Below are positions 33,697 through 45,186 of a stretch of DNA of 64,000 nt, piece after piece. Origin of the DNA: Fusarium oxysporum f. sp. lycopersici 4287 (taxonomy: Eukaryota > Ascomycota > Sordariomycetes > Hypocreales > Nectriaceae); NCBI RefSeq assembly GCF_000149955.1, contig NC_030999.1, positions 1,621,303 through 1,685,302 of the forward strand, read 5' to 3'. The notes under the pieces were generated by a model. The model searched no databases. It saw only the letters and a program-made list of their open reading frames with translations, and had not been told where the DNA came from. The translations under genes and the position numbers were made by a program. Each line of letters starts with the position of its first letter. Positions within the stretch are counted from its first letter, which is position 1.

Positions 33697-34180
33697 ATGG
33701 AGGCTGGACTTGTAAATGCGGACAAGCTTGGCCGCGTCCTCACAAACAGTCTATGCTTCGCAATTCGAAGATGGAAGATGATCATGCTAAGCTACGTCTT
33801 CTTTGCTGCCATCGGCAGCACCCTTCTTTCCATTCACAACGGTCCATCTCCCCCTCCTTCCCTCAACCTTCCTCCAACTAACACTGTCAGAACAAGAAGC
33901 ATCTTACCTCGCAGCGCGAAGCTGGGGCGGTTTTGACGAACGACCTAAAACGGAAAAATGCTACCGACAAGAACGCACCGCGATGATTCTCTCCTTACTG
34001 TTCGGAGTTCTGGGGGTTGATCAGTTTTACGCTCATCATTGGCCTTTGGCCGTTTTCAAGTTGTTGACGCTTGGGGGCTTGGGACTTTGGGCATTTGTTG
34101 ATATGATATTGTGGATTGTGGGTGGTGTGTACGGAACGCCGGGATGTCCTGGAGGGAGCTACAAGGAATGGCAGTATTAG
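33697..34180 (+). CDS. TM2-domain membrane protein
   Basis: Exon 1 (33697-33841) and exon 2 (33891-34180) join through a 49-nt intron (GTCCAT...CTAACACTGTCAG, with a good CTAAC branch site), giving 144 aa. The N terminus has a hydrophobic segment (MIMLSYVFFAAIGSTLL). The TM2 domain (about 74-130) has the usual basic lead (CYRQERTAMILSLL), the glycine-rich turn GVLGVDQFYAHH, a second helix (LLTLGGLGLWAFVDMILWIV) and the ending VYGTPGCPGG. TM2 proteins sit in the membrane with two helices linked by a short turn. Their biochemical role is poorly known. The intact frame suggests a working gene. The donor GTCCAT is weaker than usual, so the first exon is less certain than the second. Confidence 0.82.
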
Positions 34181-35557
34181 ATGTGTGGTAACGGTAGCTA
34201 AGAAGGACTGAGGACCCGGAGAGAATCTGTCATCTGGTGGTTGCATGATGGAAGCATGACTCCGACTCATTAATGTGTCTGGCCCCGCGCTCGTCACAAG
34301 TAGATATATCCGAATCTCGCAAGTGGGCGCATTGTATTTTGTTAGCTATGGGAAGATCTTACCTGTTTATAATTGTTACTTGCGAACAAGTTCTTGGTCA
34401 GCAATGGCCTGAACAAAATACCGTTTTTTAATCTTAGGTTTGGCGCACTGTACTTTTACAGAAGGCATGTACGTCGAGGCCTAATATTCCCACATAATAT
34501 TTTTGATTGACCACAGCCAGGTATCGATTCTAAAGAGGCCCTAAGTAATTTAACCCGTAATGCTAAGCAGACTTTGAGATATGGAGCGTTACAATAGGGG
34601 AATGAATGCTGAGTCCCGACGGGTTACATTCACGTCTACCTGTACCCTAGCAAGTTTAGAGTGCGCTGCATAACATAGATAGGAACTGGAGTGAATCATG
34701 AGTATATCTAGGATGCAGACATGTGACTCAACAGGTTAGCCTCGTTTAATTCAGTGCATTTGGGCTCCCGTTCAAGATCCTTCTCCCTGCCGCCCCTATC
34801 TAACATAACTTCTCAGCATGACTCACCCAGTGACCTATGTCTAATGGAGATATTTATGGGTCTGACAGCGGAGTCTGTCGTGACTCTGCAAGTCTTCTCT
34901 CCGACGTGAAATCGGAAAATCCGTGTTTTGGCATGGTTGCACGGGAGTCAACCTCATAAAAAACAAATTTCATCACATAGGTGCCAGGATTCGGAAAGAC
35001 ACTATAGAATGGCCCAGAAGCCTTCGAACGCCCTCATATTGTCAAGAAGAAGGCTCTTAACCAGTCGATGATCTTGACGAAGCCGATGGTGAGCTGGTAT
35101 GCCTGCGTTACTATGTTCCTATAATGGAAGGTTCTCTCGTTTTGTGTATCTAGCTATAAAGCGCTGATGAACCCAAATTCATTCCCAAGGACGAAGCCAT
35201 TCGTTTTGATGTCTCCCGGCTCGCCACGTTGCATTCTATTGTGTTAAGCGGCTTGATAACGACTCTGATGTGCTGTATGTGGACTTTAATAGGAGACGGA
35301 ATCGATTGAGCTAAAAGAAATCTTCATGCTCACTGTAATGGAGAGTTTATCGATTGTATTAAAGTTAAGCTAAAGGCATGCTATGCTGTCATTGCTAAAC
35401 CTACTGCATTTTCTGAAGTATCTATTTATATTAACCTATGTCATGTGAAGCTTATCAGCACTGACTTTGCCGTACAACACAGCCTACCACTATTCGGCTC
35501 TCCATCCCTATCTGGCTGAGCTATTTTACTCCACCTATCCAGAGTCATTAATATCAC
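34181..35557. other. Non-coding stretch
   Basis: No gene recognised. Mixed composition. Confidence 0.5.
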
Positions 35558-36196
35558 CTAGGGTGCGACGACTGACTTGCCAGAGCCGTAAATGATATTC
35601 TCGACTTTGAGGTTAAGACTACTGCCGGAGCCGAGGCCACTGGGGCACTCGGGCTGGTTGCTGACGGCAAGGTTCAGGTGGCACTTCTCGTCGACACCGC
35701 GCTTGCAGGTGGGTTCATTGATGTTGTACAACTCATAATTCTGGGCGACCCAGCTTGTGGGCTCGTCAAGGCATGAAGCGACATAGTTCATGGAATTGGC
35801 GGCCGATAGGGGAAGCTTGCCGTTGTCGAGGATTTCATTGCATTTGGAGGCGTGGACGAACTCGTAGTCCATGACAATGCCACCGCCCTGCTGGGGGTTC
35901 TTAGTAGCGGACTCGCCGAAGCCAAGGTAGTTCCAAGCATCGTAGGAGATGTCGTGAGCACCCCCGGAGGAGTCGATCTTGAGGAGATGGACGTCGCGGC
36001 CCTCGTTGGAAACCTTGACGCAGATGTTGTTGCAGTCAACGGTACCGGGCCAGTAGGCAACGCGGTTGGTGTCGATCTTACAGCCGAGAACTCCAATGGT
36101 GCTAGAGTACTGATCGTGGGGAGTAATACTTGCAGAGCTACGAGTAAACATGTTAACTAATATTAAGCCGAAAACACAGTTTGTCATTTGGGTCAA
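35558..36196 (-). CDS. Secreted cysteine-containing fungal protein, function unknown
   Basis: A single exon of 212 aa with a signal peptide (about 1-22, ending TRSSAS). The mature part has eight cysteines in order: LGCKID, VDCNNICVK, SKCNEI, ASCLDE, PTCKRG, EKCHLN and PECPSG, enough for four disulfides. Conserved-looking stretches are KIDTNRVAYWPGTVDCNN, RDVHLLKIDSSGGAHDISYD and AWNYLGFGESA. I have the impression of a recurrent fungal secreted family with this KIDTNRVAYWP / HDISYDAW pattern but cannot name it. GC-rich codon use contrasts with the AT-rich flanks, consistent with a conserved functional gene. A role at the cell surface or toward a host is inference. Confidence 0.75.
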   Translation of the reverse strand: MTQMTNCVFGLILVNMFTRSSASITPHDQYSSTIGVLGCKIDTNRVAYWPGTVDCNNICVKVSNEGRDVHLLKIDSSGGAHDISYDAWNYLGFGESATKNPQQGGGIVMDYEFVHASKCNEILDNGKLPLSAANSMNYVASCLDEPTSWVAQNYELYNINEPTCKRGVDEKCHLNLAVSNQPECPSGLGSGSSLNLKVENIIYGSGKSVVAP

Positions 36197-36460
36197 AAGT
36201 AGTGTATATGTTTTTATATTAAAATCAGTTTTTATTTCTAAGGCGTATGTATAAAAATACGAAATAATACGATTTATGTTATTCTATAGTTATATTGCTC
36301 CTTTTACAGTTGGTTCCGTACGTAATAATCTATTTATTTATAAGTTTACTTTATAGTACTTAAATACTCATTTTACTTTTTTAGTCTTTCGAGGGCTATA
36401 GCAATGTATTATTTTAGTAAATACCCTTTGTTTACGAGACGAATAGTAATACATGGAGCC

Positions 36461-37689
36461 CTAAGCAAGCTCTGTTTCAATAATACCCTCCATCGATTCA
36501 AATGGACCCCAGATCTTCAGTACATTCAGCCCAACACTCTGAATCAGCTGGCGCCACTCATTCTCTGTTCTCTCCTTTGCACCCAGACAAGCCATCATGG
36601 TGATGTCGGACGTCGTCACCCGCGCGAGGGGCTTGATGGAGTTCATAATGCTCTCGTGGATAAGAAGTTTTGAATAGCCAGGCTCCATTGCATCAGCGAT
36701 GTGCTTGAGGATTTGACTTGCTTTATTGTCTTCCCAGTCGTGCAAGATATTGTGCATGAAGTAAGCTCGAGCGCCTCTGACTGGTTGGGGAGTCAAGAAG
36801 TCGTGAGGCTTTACAGATATAATGTCCGGAATATCGAGTTCACTAAGGATCCCCGGTAGATCTTGGAGGACTAAGCTTCCCGCAGGAGTACCAGGATGGC
36901 GGATATGGAACTTGATCAAGTCATGGCCTTTGCTGCCGCCGACATCTACGACCAATGGCCGGTCAAGCTTATAGTTAGCAAGGAGGGTACCGGTCGGGTA
37001 GATTTCAGGCCAAGGCGTCAGGTTATATTTGGAGTGGCTTTCCATAGCATCATTGAACTCTCTTGCAGCGACAGGATTGGCAACAAGGGACTCAAATACA
37101 TTCTCCTTCGAACCGTTCACGAACTGCCAGTTACAGTTATAGGAATCGGTAGGATTCCTATAACCAACTTGTTTCAGGTATTCAGGCAATGTTCGAAACA
37201 TTGGGACATTTACAAAATGATATAAGCCCCCATAGACATTGGCGAGTGCTTGGTCTGCAGCCAGTGCTTTCACCCAAGGAGTAGGTTTGTATGTGTCCTC
37301 AGCAGCCTCAATGACTAGATTCTGGCCAGAGATCTGCCGTATCAGTCGCCCTGTCAGCGGTCAATGATTAAGCTTGAAGTTGTTGAAGGGAGTAGCTTAC
37401 GGATCAGCACAGGATCAGTCTTGGTAAGCTCAGCTAGCTCAGCGCAAGTCTTGTCTCCACCCCCAGCCTCAACCCACTTTGTGAAAACACCAGCATCGAT
37501 CAAAGTCTTGGTGCATGCGGTAGTAGCTGGGTTGACCCAACAGTGTTGCCAGACGATATCCCAGGGCCTTTGGATTTTGCTCAAGGCCAATGTTAGCGCC
37601 TCCAAGGCACGAAGACGCCCCGCCTCGTTGTTGAAAGACTTATCGTCAAGGCCTTGAAGTGCCTCAATGAGGTTGTTTTCAGAAGGCAT
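36461..37689 (-). CDS. O-methyltransferase (fungal sterigmatocystin OMT type)
   Basis: Exon 1 (37401-37689) and exon 2 (36461-37350) join through a 50-nt intron (GTAAGC...TGACAG), giving 392 aa in frame. It transfers a methyl group from S-adenosylmethionine to a hydroxyl of a small aromatic or polyketide substrate, in the cytosol. An N-terminal helical dimerisation part contains LAELTKTDPVLIRRL. Motif I is LVVDVGGSKGHDL (about 229), binding the adenosylmethionine. LQDLPGIL follows. The catalytic His is in HNILHDWED (about residue 300), then LLIHESIM. Length and motif order fit the family. No core polyketide or peptide synthase is nearby, so the substrate is unknown. A fragment of a paralogue lies at 43896-44118. 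Confidence 0.9.
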
Positions 37690-38845
37690 AAGACCGAGTT
37701 GTGTAGCTGGTGCAGTGAAAATTGGCTAGTATGCAGGCCAAATCCTAAAATGAGTAGAAAGAGATCTTGTGGGTTGATGGTGCTCAGCAGTGACAGGGCA
37801 GAAGTCCGCATTTTAAAAGTTATCTACGTACTGTGAGCGTAAGCTTCACCTCTCTGTAAAGCCCGTCAAAGCATACCGTTGAAATACTGCAGCTCTAATA
37901 CATAGCAGGGGTATCGTGTTAAGAAGATGTAAGTTTTGGATATGAAACGCCCTTGGTTGTGCTCTATTTTACACTCATGTCGCAACTGGTTGCGCACTTT
38001 ACTCGTTTCTTTATTGGTTGGTGTCATGACTTTGCCCGGAAGATCACGTTTCTCTGGAGGGGTGGGAGGTAAATTGCTTAAATCATTAGAGCGACGAAAA
38101 CATCAAGAGGGCGGGAGGGATCTCCCATCAATGAAAAAGACAGTCCCTGATGCGTGATAGATAGGGAATTCTCCTAATTTTCTGATGAGCTGTTAAGCGT
38201 CACGTAATCATTAGGCGACTGTTCATTAGCAGTATCGCAAGAACTTCTTCACAACTAAGACAATCAGTTGCTCGAAAGATCAGCGCATTCGTGCTGGCCA
38301 GCTGGCCAGACCTGGGACACGAGAGAGGCATGGTGTCGTGACGCAGGCAGAAGTGGCCGCATCACAGAGAGATGGTGGTCCCATATTTCCTGAGACGTTC
38401 GGCCAAACACGGCTTGTCTGCTATTGTAGTGGTGCATCGAAGCGGGCAATATTTCACCCAGGTTGCTGCCTATCCTGCCTAGCTGGCCTGTTTGCCCTGA
38501 TCTTGGTGTATGTCCTGATGATTGACAACCACGTCTTTATTTTGCGGGCACAGTCTCAGAAGGCCAATATGTCCAAATTCTCAAGGTACACATACTGCGG
38601 TTGTTGACCAAAGTGGCAAATGGAAACCTGGCAGCGAGACAAGGAGCTGAGTAAGGTGGCTGTACCTGGGGTTGCCAGCGACATTCGATTTGAGACTTCT
38701 CTGGCTTTGCAGTTAATCGTTAGGCTTTCTATGAAAAACTTCAGTTCGCCTATGAATTTCTGACGCCCTTGGTAGCTCAAAGAGTGGTAGCTGAATACTC
38801 AACGAGCATCCCCAATCTACAACTATCCTTCTCTAACTTCTGAAG
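37690..38845. other. Non-coding stretch
   Basis: No supported gene. Contains the promoter side of both the methyltransferase (left) and the RING gene (right). Confidence 0.5.
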
Positions 38846-39746
38846 ATGGCTGAGGACAGCGACACCCGTAACGCGATGTACCAGGCGAGCATTTCGGCTA
38901 ATATGCGCCCTAGGAGAAGAAGGCTTCCCAATTACCCCGAGGCACAACTACATCAGTCAGCCCCGTCCGCACCGGGCGTATTTGATCCCTTCTCCGTTAT
39001 TTACCTCACAGAGGAGCCCGACGCCTACTTGCTGCGAAGCACTGCAGCTACACAACCTCCCCAACGACCTCCACAGCCTGCTCCCTATATTGACCTCACA
39101 GGGCTGCCTGATTCTCCGACTCAAACGCAATATGGAGAGGCTACAAGAAGCGGAGCACGTACGAGCTACCGGCTCCCGCCATGGCGAACTAATCATATTT
39201 TCCGTGATAACCCGGCAACCTCTCACGTAGGAAGCCAGCCATCAGCTACCATGTCGGGCCCGGCGTTTTATCTTCTGAGCCTGTCTATATTCATGGCATC
39301 GCCCAACCGCAAGCCTCGGACGCCCTCACCCCCTCCAACACGAGCAGGCTTTACCCGCAATACCCGTGCCGGTACAGAGAAAGACGACGAAACTGTCGCT
39401 ATTTGTCCAGCATGTTATAACGAACTAGCCTATGATCCAGCTGATACCGGATTACACTGTCCCGCGAACACATCAACAGGAAAACGAAAGCGAGCACCCG
39501 ACGAGCGCCATTTCTGGGCCTTGAAGAACTGTGGCCATGTAAGTTATCCTATTACATCGAGTCACGAACAGAAAGTAACGTGAAAAGGTCTACTGTGCCA
39601 ACTGCTACGCAAAGCGTAATGGTGTAGACTTGCGGGCTCCTGATGAGAAATCTCCTTATCTCGCAGCAGCAGATTTCGGATGCGCCATCGAAGGCTGCAA
39701 TACCAGGGTATCTACAGTGAAGGACTGGGTTGGAATTTACGTTTGA
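38846..39746 (+). CDS. RING-type zinc-finger protein with SUMO-interaction-like motifs
   Basis: Exon 1 (38846-39538) and exon 2 (39588-39746) join through a 49-nt intron (GTAAGT...GAAAAG) that splits the finger, giving 283 aa. Ligands fit C3HC4: C187, C190, C229, H231, C234, C237, C263 and C268 (ICPAC, KNCGHVYCANC, FGCAIEGC); the last pair is spaced x4 instead of x2. The disordered N-terminal half contains two hydrophobic-acidic patches, VIYLTEEPD (about 50) and YIDLTGLPDSP (about 81), like SUMO-interaction motifs of SLX8/RNF4-type ubiquitin ligases. A basic KRKR run near 215 may direct nuclear entry. Similar fungal proteins are often labelled cell cycle control protein. SUMO-targeted ubiquitin ligase activity is inference. 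A stretch around residues 128-155 is weakly complex and could hide a further intron. Confidence 0.75.
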
Positions 39747-40142
39747 ATGTACTTTCCATGCGAGTAGAGTAGTTTGGGCCACGAAGTCGCGAATGAAGTA
39801 ACGGATCCTATAAAAGTGATATCGGCATCGGCATACCAAAAGCGCAGTCTATATCTGATAGCTCTATCTGGAAAGGCCAGTTGTTATTTAACGCCGCTTG
39901 GAGCCCGTTGGCAAGTTCTCGGAAGGCAATCCTTCCACTTGGAAAAGCAGGCGGCATTTCCGTGGTTTTGTGTGAGAGTTTGAGAACAGGTTTTTGGTCT
40001 TCTGCTTTTGGCTATGAAGGATCAGGATGACTTCCTAAGGTTGCTAATTGAGTTATCATAAAAGCTCATATTTGTGTTTAAATTGGGAGTCTTCTCGTCG
40101 TTGGGGCTTTGTACCTCTTGTCTTCCAAATTCTTGAGTAAAT
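39747..40142. other. Spacer before solo LTR
   Basis: No gene recognised. Confidence 0.5.
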
Positions 40143-40329
40143 TGTTGAAAAAAATTGGGAATCCCCCTTATCTTCAGGATTCAGACTATTAGTCTGAAAG
40201 TCCTAGATGAAACTATCTAGAGATATAAACCCGAGAAGAGCTCTCATCTCAGTAATGCACAACTAAGTTTCATAAAAAAAAAAGAAAAATACATTTTTCA
40301 CCCAGCACTACTGCGCAATATAAACAACA
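40143..40329 (+). mobile_element. Solo Copia LTR
   Basis: 187 bp, beginning TGTTG and ending AACAACA, with the same internal blocks as the LTRs at 4991 and 9695 (GGATTCAGACT, GTCTGAAAGTCCTAGAT, CACTACTGCGCAATATAA). A perfect 5-bp target duplication TAAAT flanks it (40138-40142 and 40330-40334). It carries an A-run expansion near 40276. It was left by LTR-LTR recombination. Confidence 0.92.
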
Positions 40330-40509
40330 TAAATTAGGGGTTTTCATTGTAGTGACTTGATACATCTCGTTAACTTGGTAATAAGACCTTTTATTTCAAC
40401 GAGCAATACCATCCACATTTTGGCCCAAACCAGCAGTTTTTACGGTGAACCTAGTAAAATGTCTTGTGAATCAATTGTTCATAAAACTCTGTTTTAAACC
40501 GCTTTCCTG

Positions 40510-40977
40510 GTGTTTTTGCTTCGGCTATTGAGCGATCACGATGCTGATATCTTGCCTAATGGATCTAACTATTTCCAAATACGCTGTGTTTTGACAATGA
40601 ATTATCCGAATGAGGAACTTCGCGCCATCTTGAGGCTTGAACAACAGTATTGTGAAACGGTAGAGGACCTGGCCTCGACCTGGATGATGAACGAGGGATG
40701 CCAGCCGCGCCAACGTGGCACAATAAATAGTGTTACAATTACAGTTTATTCGATCCTCGCCACCTTGTTACTCGATTTTCTCGAAGCTTCAGCCATTCCA
40801 ACTTTCTCTCGCAGCAATACAGCGGCTGTACATGTGTTTTCCACCGAACCTTCGCCAGATTTCGGCGTGTTCGTTCTGAGCTCCTCAGTAGCTGCCGGAT
40901 GGTTGTCTTTGGGCCGCTATACTGTACGAAAGTTCGGTCGGCTTTGGATGATTTCTGCTGTTGAGTTGGGTCCATGA
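40510..40977 (+). CDS. Hypothetical protein, 155 aa
   Basis: An open frame from an ATG at about 40510. Acidic N-terminal half (YPNEELRAILRLEQQYCETVEDLAS) and a hydrophobic C-terminal half with one possible membrane segment (FGVFVLSSSVAAGWLSLG). I do not recognise it, and no intron or neighbouring partner supports it. It may be a chance frame or a gene fragment. Confidence 0.3.
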   Translation: MFLLRLLSDHDADILPNGSNYFQIRCVLTMNYPNEELRAILRLEQQYCETVEDLASTWMMNEGCQPRQRGTINSVTITVYSILATLLLDFLEASAIPTFSRSNTAAVHVFSTEPSPDFGVFVLSSSVAAGWLSLGRYTVRKFGRLWMISAVELGP

Positions 40978-42310
40978 TGGGGGACTGGAGCTTGTTATAC
41001 CTTTGGGAATGTATTTAGAGTTCTATTATCTGCGTGTGATCTGAACAGAAGATAAGCTGAAAAGCTTATCTGCCGCCATGGTTTTGGTAGCTGGTATACT
41101 GCCTGAAGTGTGTTTTCAGAAGCGCTATGTAGAGGTGAACCTAGCCAAGAGACGCCCTACAGCTCACGCACGCCTTTCCTCGTGGTAGTAGGTTCCACGG
41201 CCCTTTTATCCTCGATAAAGGAATCGTTTACATTGCTGGATCAGCAACCGCAGGCTATGAGTGTGTATGTATGTGCGACTCTAATGCTTGCTCTGTTATT
41301 AACAACTGATTTGGGAGTCATTATATGATGATCTTCAGAAAATGATTTGCGACGAACTTGTCATACCAGCTCGTACTGTTGCAATTGCGACTACCTAAAT
41401 TATATATAGCATATTAGGACTATGGCCTAGGGCGGACTTGTCATAGTGTCCATAGAAAGGTTTACTAACAGGTATATGTACGTATTGAGTTAGAAAAATG
41501 ATGGGATAAGGTGGCACCCCCTTCGATTAGCAGTATAGCGAATAGTATTGAGAACAAGGTCTATTGCTTAGCATTTCCTGATATGTACAGGAGATATGCC
41601 AATAAAGCTGCATTCGATCATGAATTCTAAGCTCGGTCTGCTCATTTCACCAAAAAGTGCATTATTCATATCTTTCCTTCTATGCTCCTAGAGGTTTTGC
41701 TGCATTCGACAATGTTACAGAATTTCTATACTGAAAAAGAAAAGGTTATCCCAATTTAATGATTGAGATCCAGGATCTCGTTCGTTTGTTTTATGTTGTT
41801 TGTACCTGGAGGCAAGGATACTGCTCTCATAGCTAATAGAGATCGTGGCATCTAATTAAACAATAATATACTAATAACATGCACCAGGCCACAAAGGCAA
41901 TGCATTGAGATTGATTGACAGTAACCATAACCCGGCATATCGAAAATTAAATACGACGTAGACCGGGTATATATTAAACCTTATTCATTGCCCCTCCACG
42001 AGACTCGGTATTTCGCAGCTAAGGATATGATAGGGCGAGGTTCTGCAGGAGACTGGTCTCATACGACTAGCGAATTGCCCACTGATCCCGAACTACTCAG
42101 GAAAGCGGCCTGATTTATAGGCAGCGTTTAGGCGCTGACTCTTTTTTAAATTATCTTACCGTACGTAATTATATGTCGTGATGTAAGTCCTTCAACCATC
42201 TCATCAACACGGATATGGGTAGCACAGAAAAGCAGTGTGATTACCTATCGGTCGCAGGAAAAGGCCTCGATACCGACCTATATGGCTGCCAACATAGCAA
42301 TGCCTTTTGA
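40978..42310. other. AT-rich non-coding stretch
   Basis: No gene, RNA or repeat recognised. Confidence 0.5.
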
Positions 42311-42565
42311 GTATGGCGGCTATAACAGTAATAAGTTGAGCCATTCGAGCCACTTAGCGTAATCTGCGGAACATCAAAGAAAAGACTACAATCAATAGAG
42401 CGAAACTTTATCGGACTCTTATAAACAAAGAGATCTAACGCAGTAACTGGCTGATTAAGTCATTTTTTGTATAAAATCGCAGATTTGGTTTATTTAAAAA
42501 GAACGGACAATTGATGAATGAGAACAAACCCCAGTATTGTCTATCATCGGGCTAATCCTCCTCAA

Positions 42566-43148
42566 TTACAAGCTTCTAGTGGCCCTATTTTCTTGTACAT
42601 AACTAGATGCAGGGTCGGCACTTTGTATCGATAACTTCCCACCATTTGTATCATAATGAAAGAAAGATCCTTTCTCACAAAGTACCATTGTTATGCGGCT
42701 TGTATCTGTTAAGCCATAGGAGTGGATGCTGCTCATTATGACTAGGGCCTTTCGGATCAAGCTTTTAATTCTGCTGCAGGCGCAAGACTAGGAACGGTAC
42801 ATAAGGATGACATTCCGTAACTATTTCCAACAACATCTGCAGTTCACTTACCGAAGGCCAATCAAAAATCGCGACTGTTGAATGCTTGTTTTGGCCGTGC
42901 AGATTATCGACAATCAAGTGAAGTGAATTTCCCTCCATTCTATCCTGATCATGAATCCGCTGTAGGGTTGAATCGAGATACTCTTTGAGGTCGACAAGCG
43001 GTTGGATTGCTGTATTACCGACTGCGTGCTCGCTATTGTAATGAGAATTTGCGAACGAATGTTCTTTGCCTCGCGTCAGTTGTTCCAAGTGCGATTGCAT
43101 GCCCCCATTGTAAATAGCTCGAAGATAGTTTGGAGATAAAATTTGCAT
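42566..43148 (-). pseudogene. Duplicated unknown gene, copy 1, frameshifted
   Basis: The first part (42765-43148, starting MQILSPNYLRAIYNGG) and the second (42566-42760 region, IMSSIHSYGLTDTSRITMVL) are split by a GT-AG intron (GTAAGTGAAC...CTGCAG). Compared with the copy at 54135, 11 bases are missing just before the donor: GATTGG here, GATTGCATATTGACTGG there. This puts the downstream exon out of frame after splicing, whereas the other copy reads through (LTGLR joined to RIRSLIQ). I do not recognise the family. The homology extends about 250 bp past the stop into non-coding DNA (to about 42315), so this is a segmental duplication. Confidence 0.6.
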
Positions 43149-43895
43149 TATGATGGAGCCTGGATATTATCCGTTTGTCTGTGCTGCATAGTGCTGTGCA
43201 ACGAAAGGGAAGGTTGTATTAAAGCTGCCGATGCCTCCCAAAATCACAAAAAGAGCCAGTCGGGTAAACAAAACAGCCGGTTACATGCACTAGGGTAGAT
43301 GCCACGTCACTGCCTTAACAGGGTTTCATATGATGAGTGCCTCTTTTTACATTTCCAGGGATGATATTGACTTGCCCGTTGTGTACCTTATTTGGCCAGG
43401 AGCAAATAATGGCGATTTTTCAATAAGTAACATCTAGATTCCTACCTATGCTAATTCTGCTAGTATTGACTTCGAAAATTTAGAGCCTGTGCTATTTTCA
43501 GTTATGGACAACCGTGCCATACTCCGTATTTTCCTGAAGACTACAGACATAAGGGCTCATCTTCATTCCCGAAGCAACTTTTCAAAGTAAAGAAGAAATT
43601 GATACAGGAAAGAAAGGACTAAAGAAAGGAGGAGAAAAGAATTTATATGGGGCCATTCAGTCAGCCCAGGCCATGGTTCTAGTTAGTTCCTTGCCAGGGT
43701 TTTGCGCAACTAATATGTTGACTCTTACATGTGTGGCACTAAGTATTTTATTGCGACTCATGGGCTTTATGTGAGCGCTACAGAGCTTTTAACTAATCAA
43801 CCTCGTCAAACTGAGGGCGAACAGAGAGTATCGGGATTACCCGTTATGCCAAAGTCTCAAATAAGGGCCACCGCTATCAAGTAGTAAATAGATGA
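43149..43895. other. Non-coding stretch
   Basis: No gene recognised. A purine-rich patch lies around 43600-43640. Confidence 0.5.
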
Positions 43896-44118
43896 GAATT
43901 TGTACGGCTTTTCACCATTTTGAATATTGCCTGAGGAGCTGAGACAAGCAGGCTATAGAAATCCTAGGGATACACTTGAATGCCACTGGGAATTCAAGCA
44001 TTATTTGAAGGCTAATATATTCGAGTCACTTATGGCTACCCTAGTCGCTGTAGGAGAGTCGAATAATACTATAGAAAGCCTCACCAAGTATAATTATAGA
44101 TTTCATACTTCAGCCTAG
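43896..44118 (+). pseudogene. Fragment of an O-methyltransferase paralogue
   Basis: LPEELRQAGYRNPRDTLECHW and later ANIFESLMATLVAVGESNN align with LPEYLKQVGYRNPTDSYNCNW and ENVFESLVANPVAAREFND of the intact methyltransferase at 36461-37689. The preceding 30 bases also match (LYGF for LYHF) but contain a TGA. The fragment covers about 70 residues from the middle of the protein, stops before motif I, and sits in very AT-rich DNA. It is a dead, truncated copy on the opposite strand. Confidence 0.75.
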
Positions 44119-44415
44119 TTATAAAATTATTTATTAAGTCTCTATTTATAAAAGCATAAAATATAAGTACCTTGGAGACTTTATATTATCAATTAGCTAA
44201 TAATAGTATTATTACTCTTAAAGAGTTGGCATAATAAGGATGTTAGTTGACGGAATTTGGTCGACCTTATGGGAAGTATAGATTATATATCTTCTGCACT
44301 CTTTCTATTTAGAGGTATTAGAAGTAAAGGCTAAAGGCTTGAAGGCTAGTTAAAACCTTGGGAAAGGTAACTAATTTATAATAGTTAAAATTTAAAAACC
44401 CTCTTACAACTAAAA

Positions 44416-45186
44416 ATGTCTAGGATGTATAGAACAGGAGGACATAGCAGAAAGGTTAACTATGATAGTATTGAGGAATGCTCACCTGATACATCACCAT
44501 CAAATAACGAGGTAAATAGTATCAACCCTGCTGATAGCCTTTATGAAAATATTGATGATCAGTTTTCGCCTAAGGCCACGAAGCGACCTCGTCGTTCCTT
44601 AAGAAATATTAGGGGAACATCCCCGAAGAGCGGCATAACGTCCCCGCAGACACCAGATACGCGCTATAGGAGGGGTAGTGAGACCAGTGAAAGGCTCCAG
44701 AAAAATAATCAACCAGCCATAGTCATACCATCGACTGTATCTGAGGAAGAGGAGAAAGGAAGAAATGACAGCGTATTGCGCTTGGCCAATATTATTACAC
44801 TCGCTCTACGTCTAGAAGAGATTGGGGAATTGCAAAAGGTTCTAGAGGACGCAAAAGGTCGCGCTGCTACAGCAGAATCGAAGGTTTTCGAGGCTATACT
44901 TGCCGAAAACAACGTCAAAGTGGCACAGGATGCTGTAAAGAGCTGTATTCAGGAGCATTTCTCCAATCACCGCACAGGAGGAATTATGAGACCTTATCGA
45001 AGATCAGTCAAAGGAGCCCAGGACGTTGTGAAGGTATCCATAGAGAAACGAGAGGAGGCAGAGGAGCAAGCAGCAGCATTGGGACTATGCGATTATATTG
45101 TACAACTTTATAACATCTTTAAAAAGGGAGGTCCAAAGATCGAACAATTGAATAGCATATTAGAAAACGCCATACACAATGCATAG
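44416..45186 (+). CDS. Coiled-coil protein, unrecognised
   Basis: A single exon of 256 aa, preceded by AT-rich leader DNA. The N-terminal third is disordered, rich in SP/TP sites (SPDTSPSNNE, GTSPKSGITSPQTPDT), with a basic KRPRRSLRN run that could direct nuclear entry. The C-terminal half is helical with heptad-like pattern (LALRLEEIGELQKVLEDAKG, then VSIEKREEAEEQAAALG), suggesting a coiled coil. No signal peptide or membrane segment. I do not recognise the family. The open, codon-like composition across 256 residues in AT-rich DNA argues for a real gene. Confidence 0.55.
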   Translation: MSRMYRTGGHSRKVNYDSIEECSPDTSPSNNEVNSINPADSLYENIDDQFSPKATKRPRRSLRNIRGTSPKSGITSPQTPDTRYRRGSETSERLQKNNQPAIVIPSTVSEEEEKGRNDSVLRLANIITLALRLEEIGELQKVLEDAKGRAATAESKVFEAILAENNVKVAQDAVKSCIQEHFSNHRTGGIMRPYRRSVKGAQDVVKVSIEKREEAEEQAAALGLCDYIVQLYNIFKKGGPKIEQLNSILENAIHNA

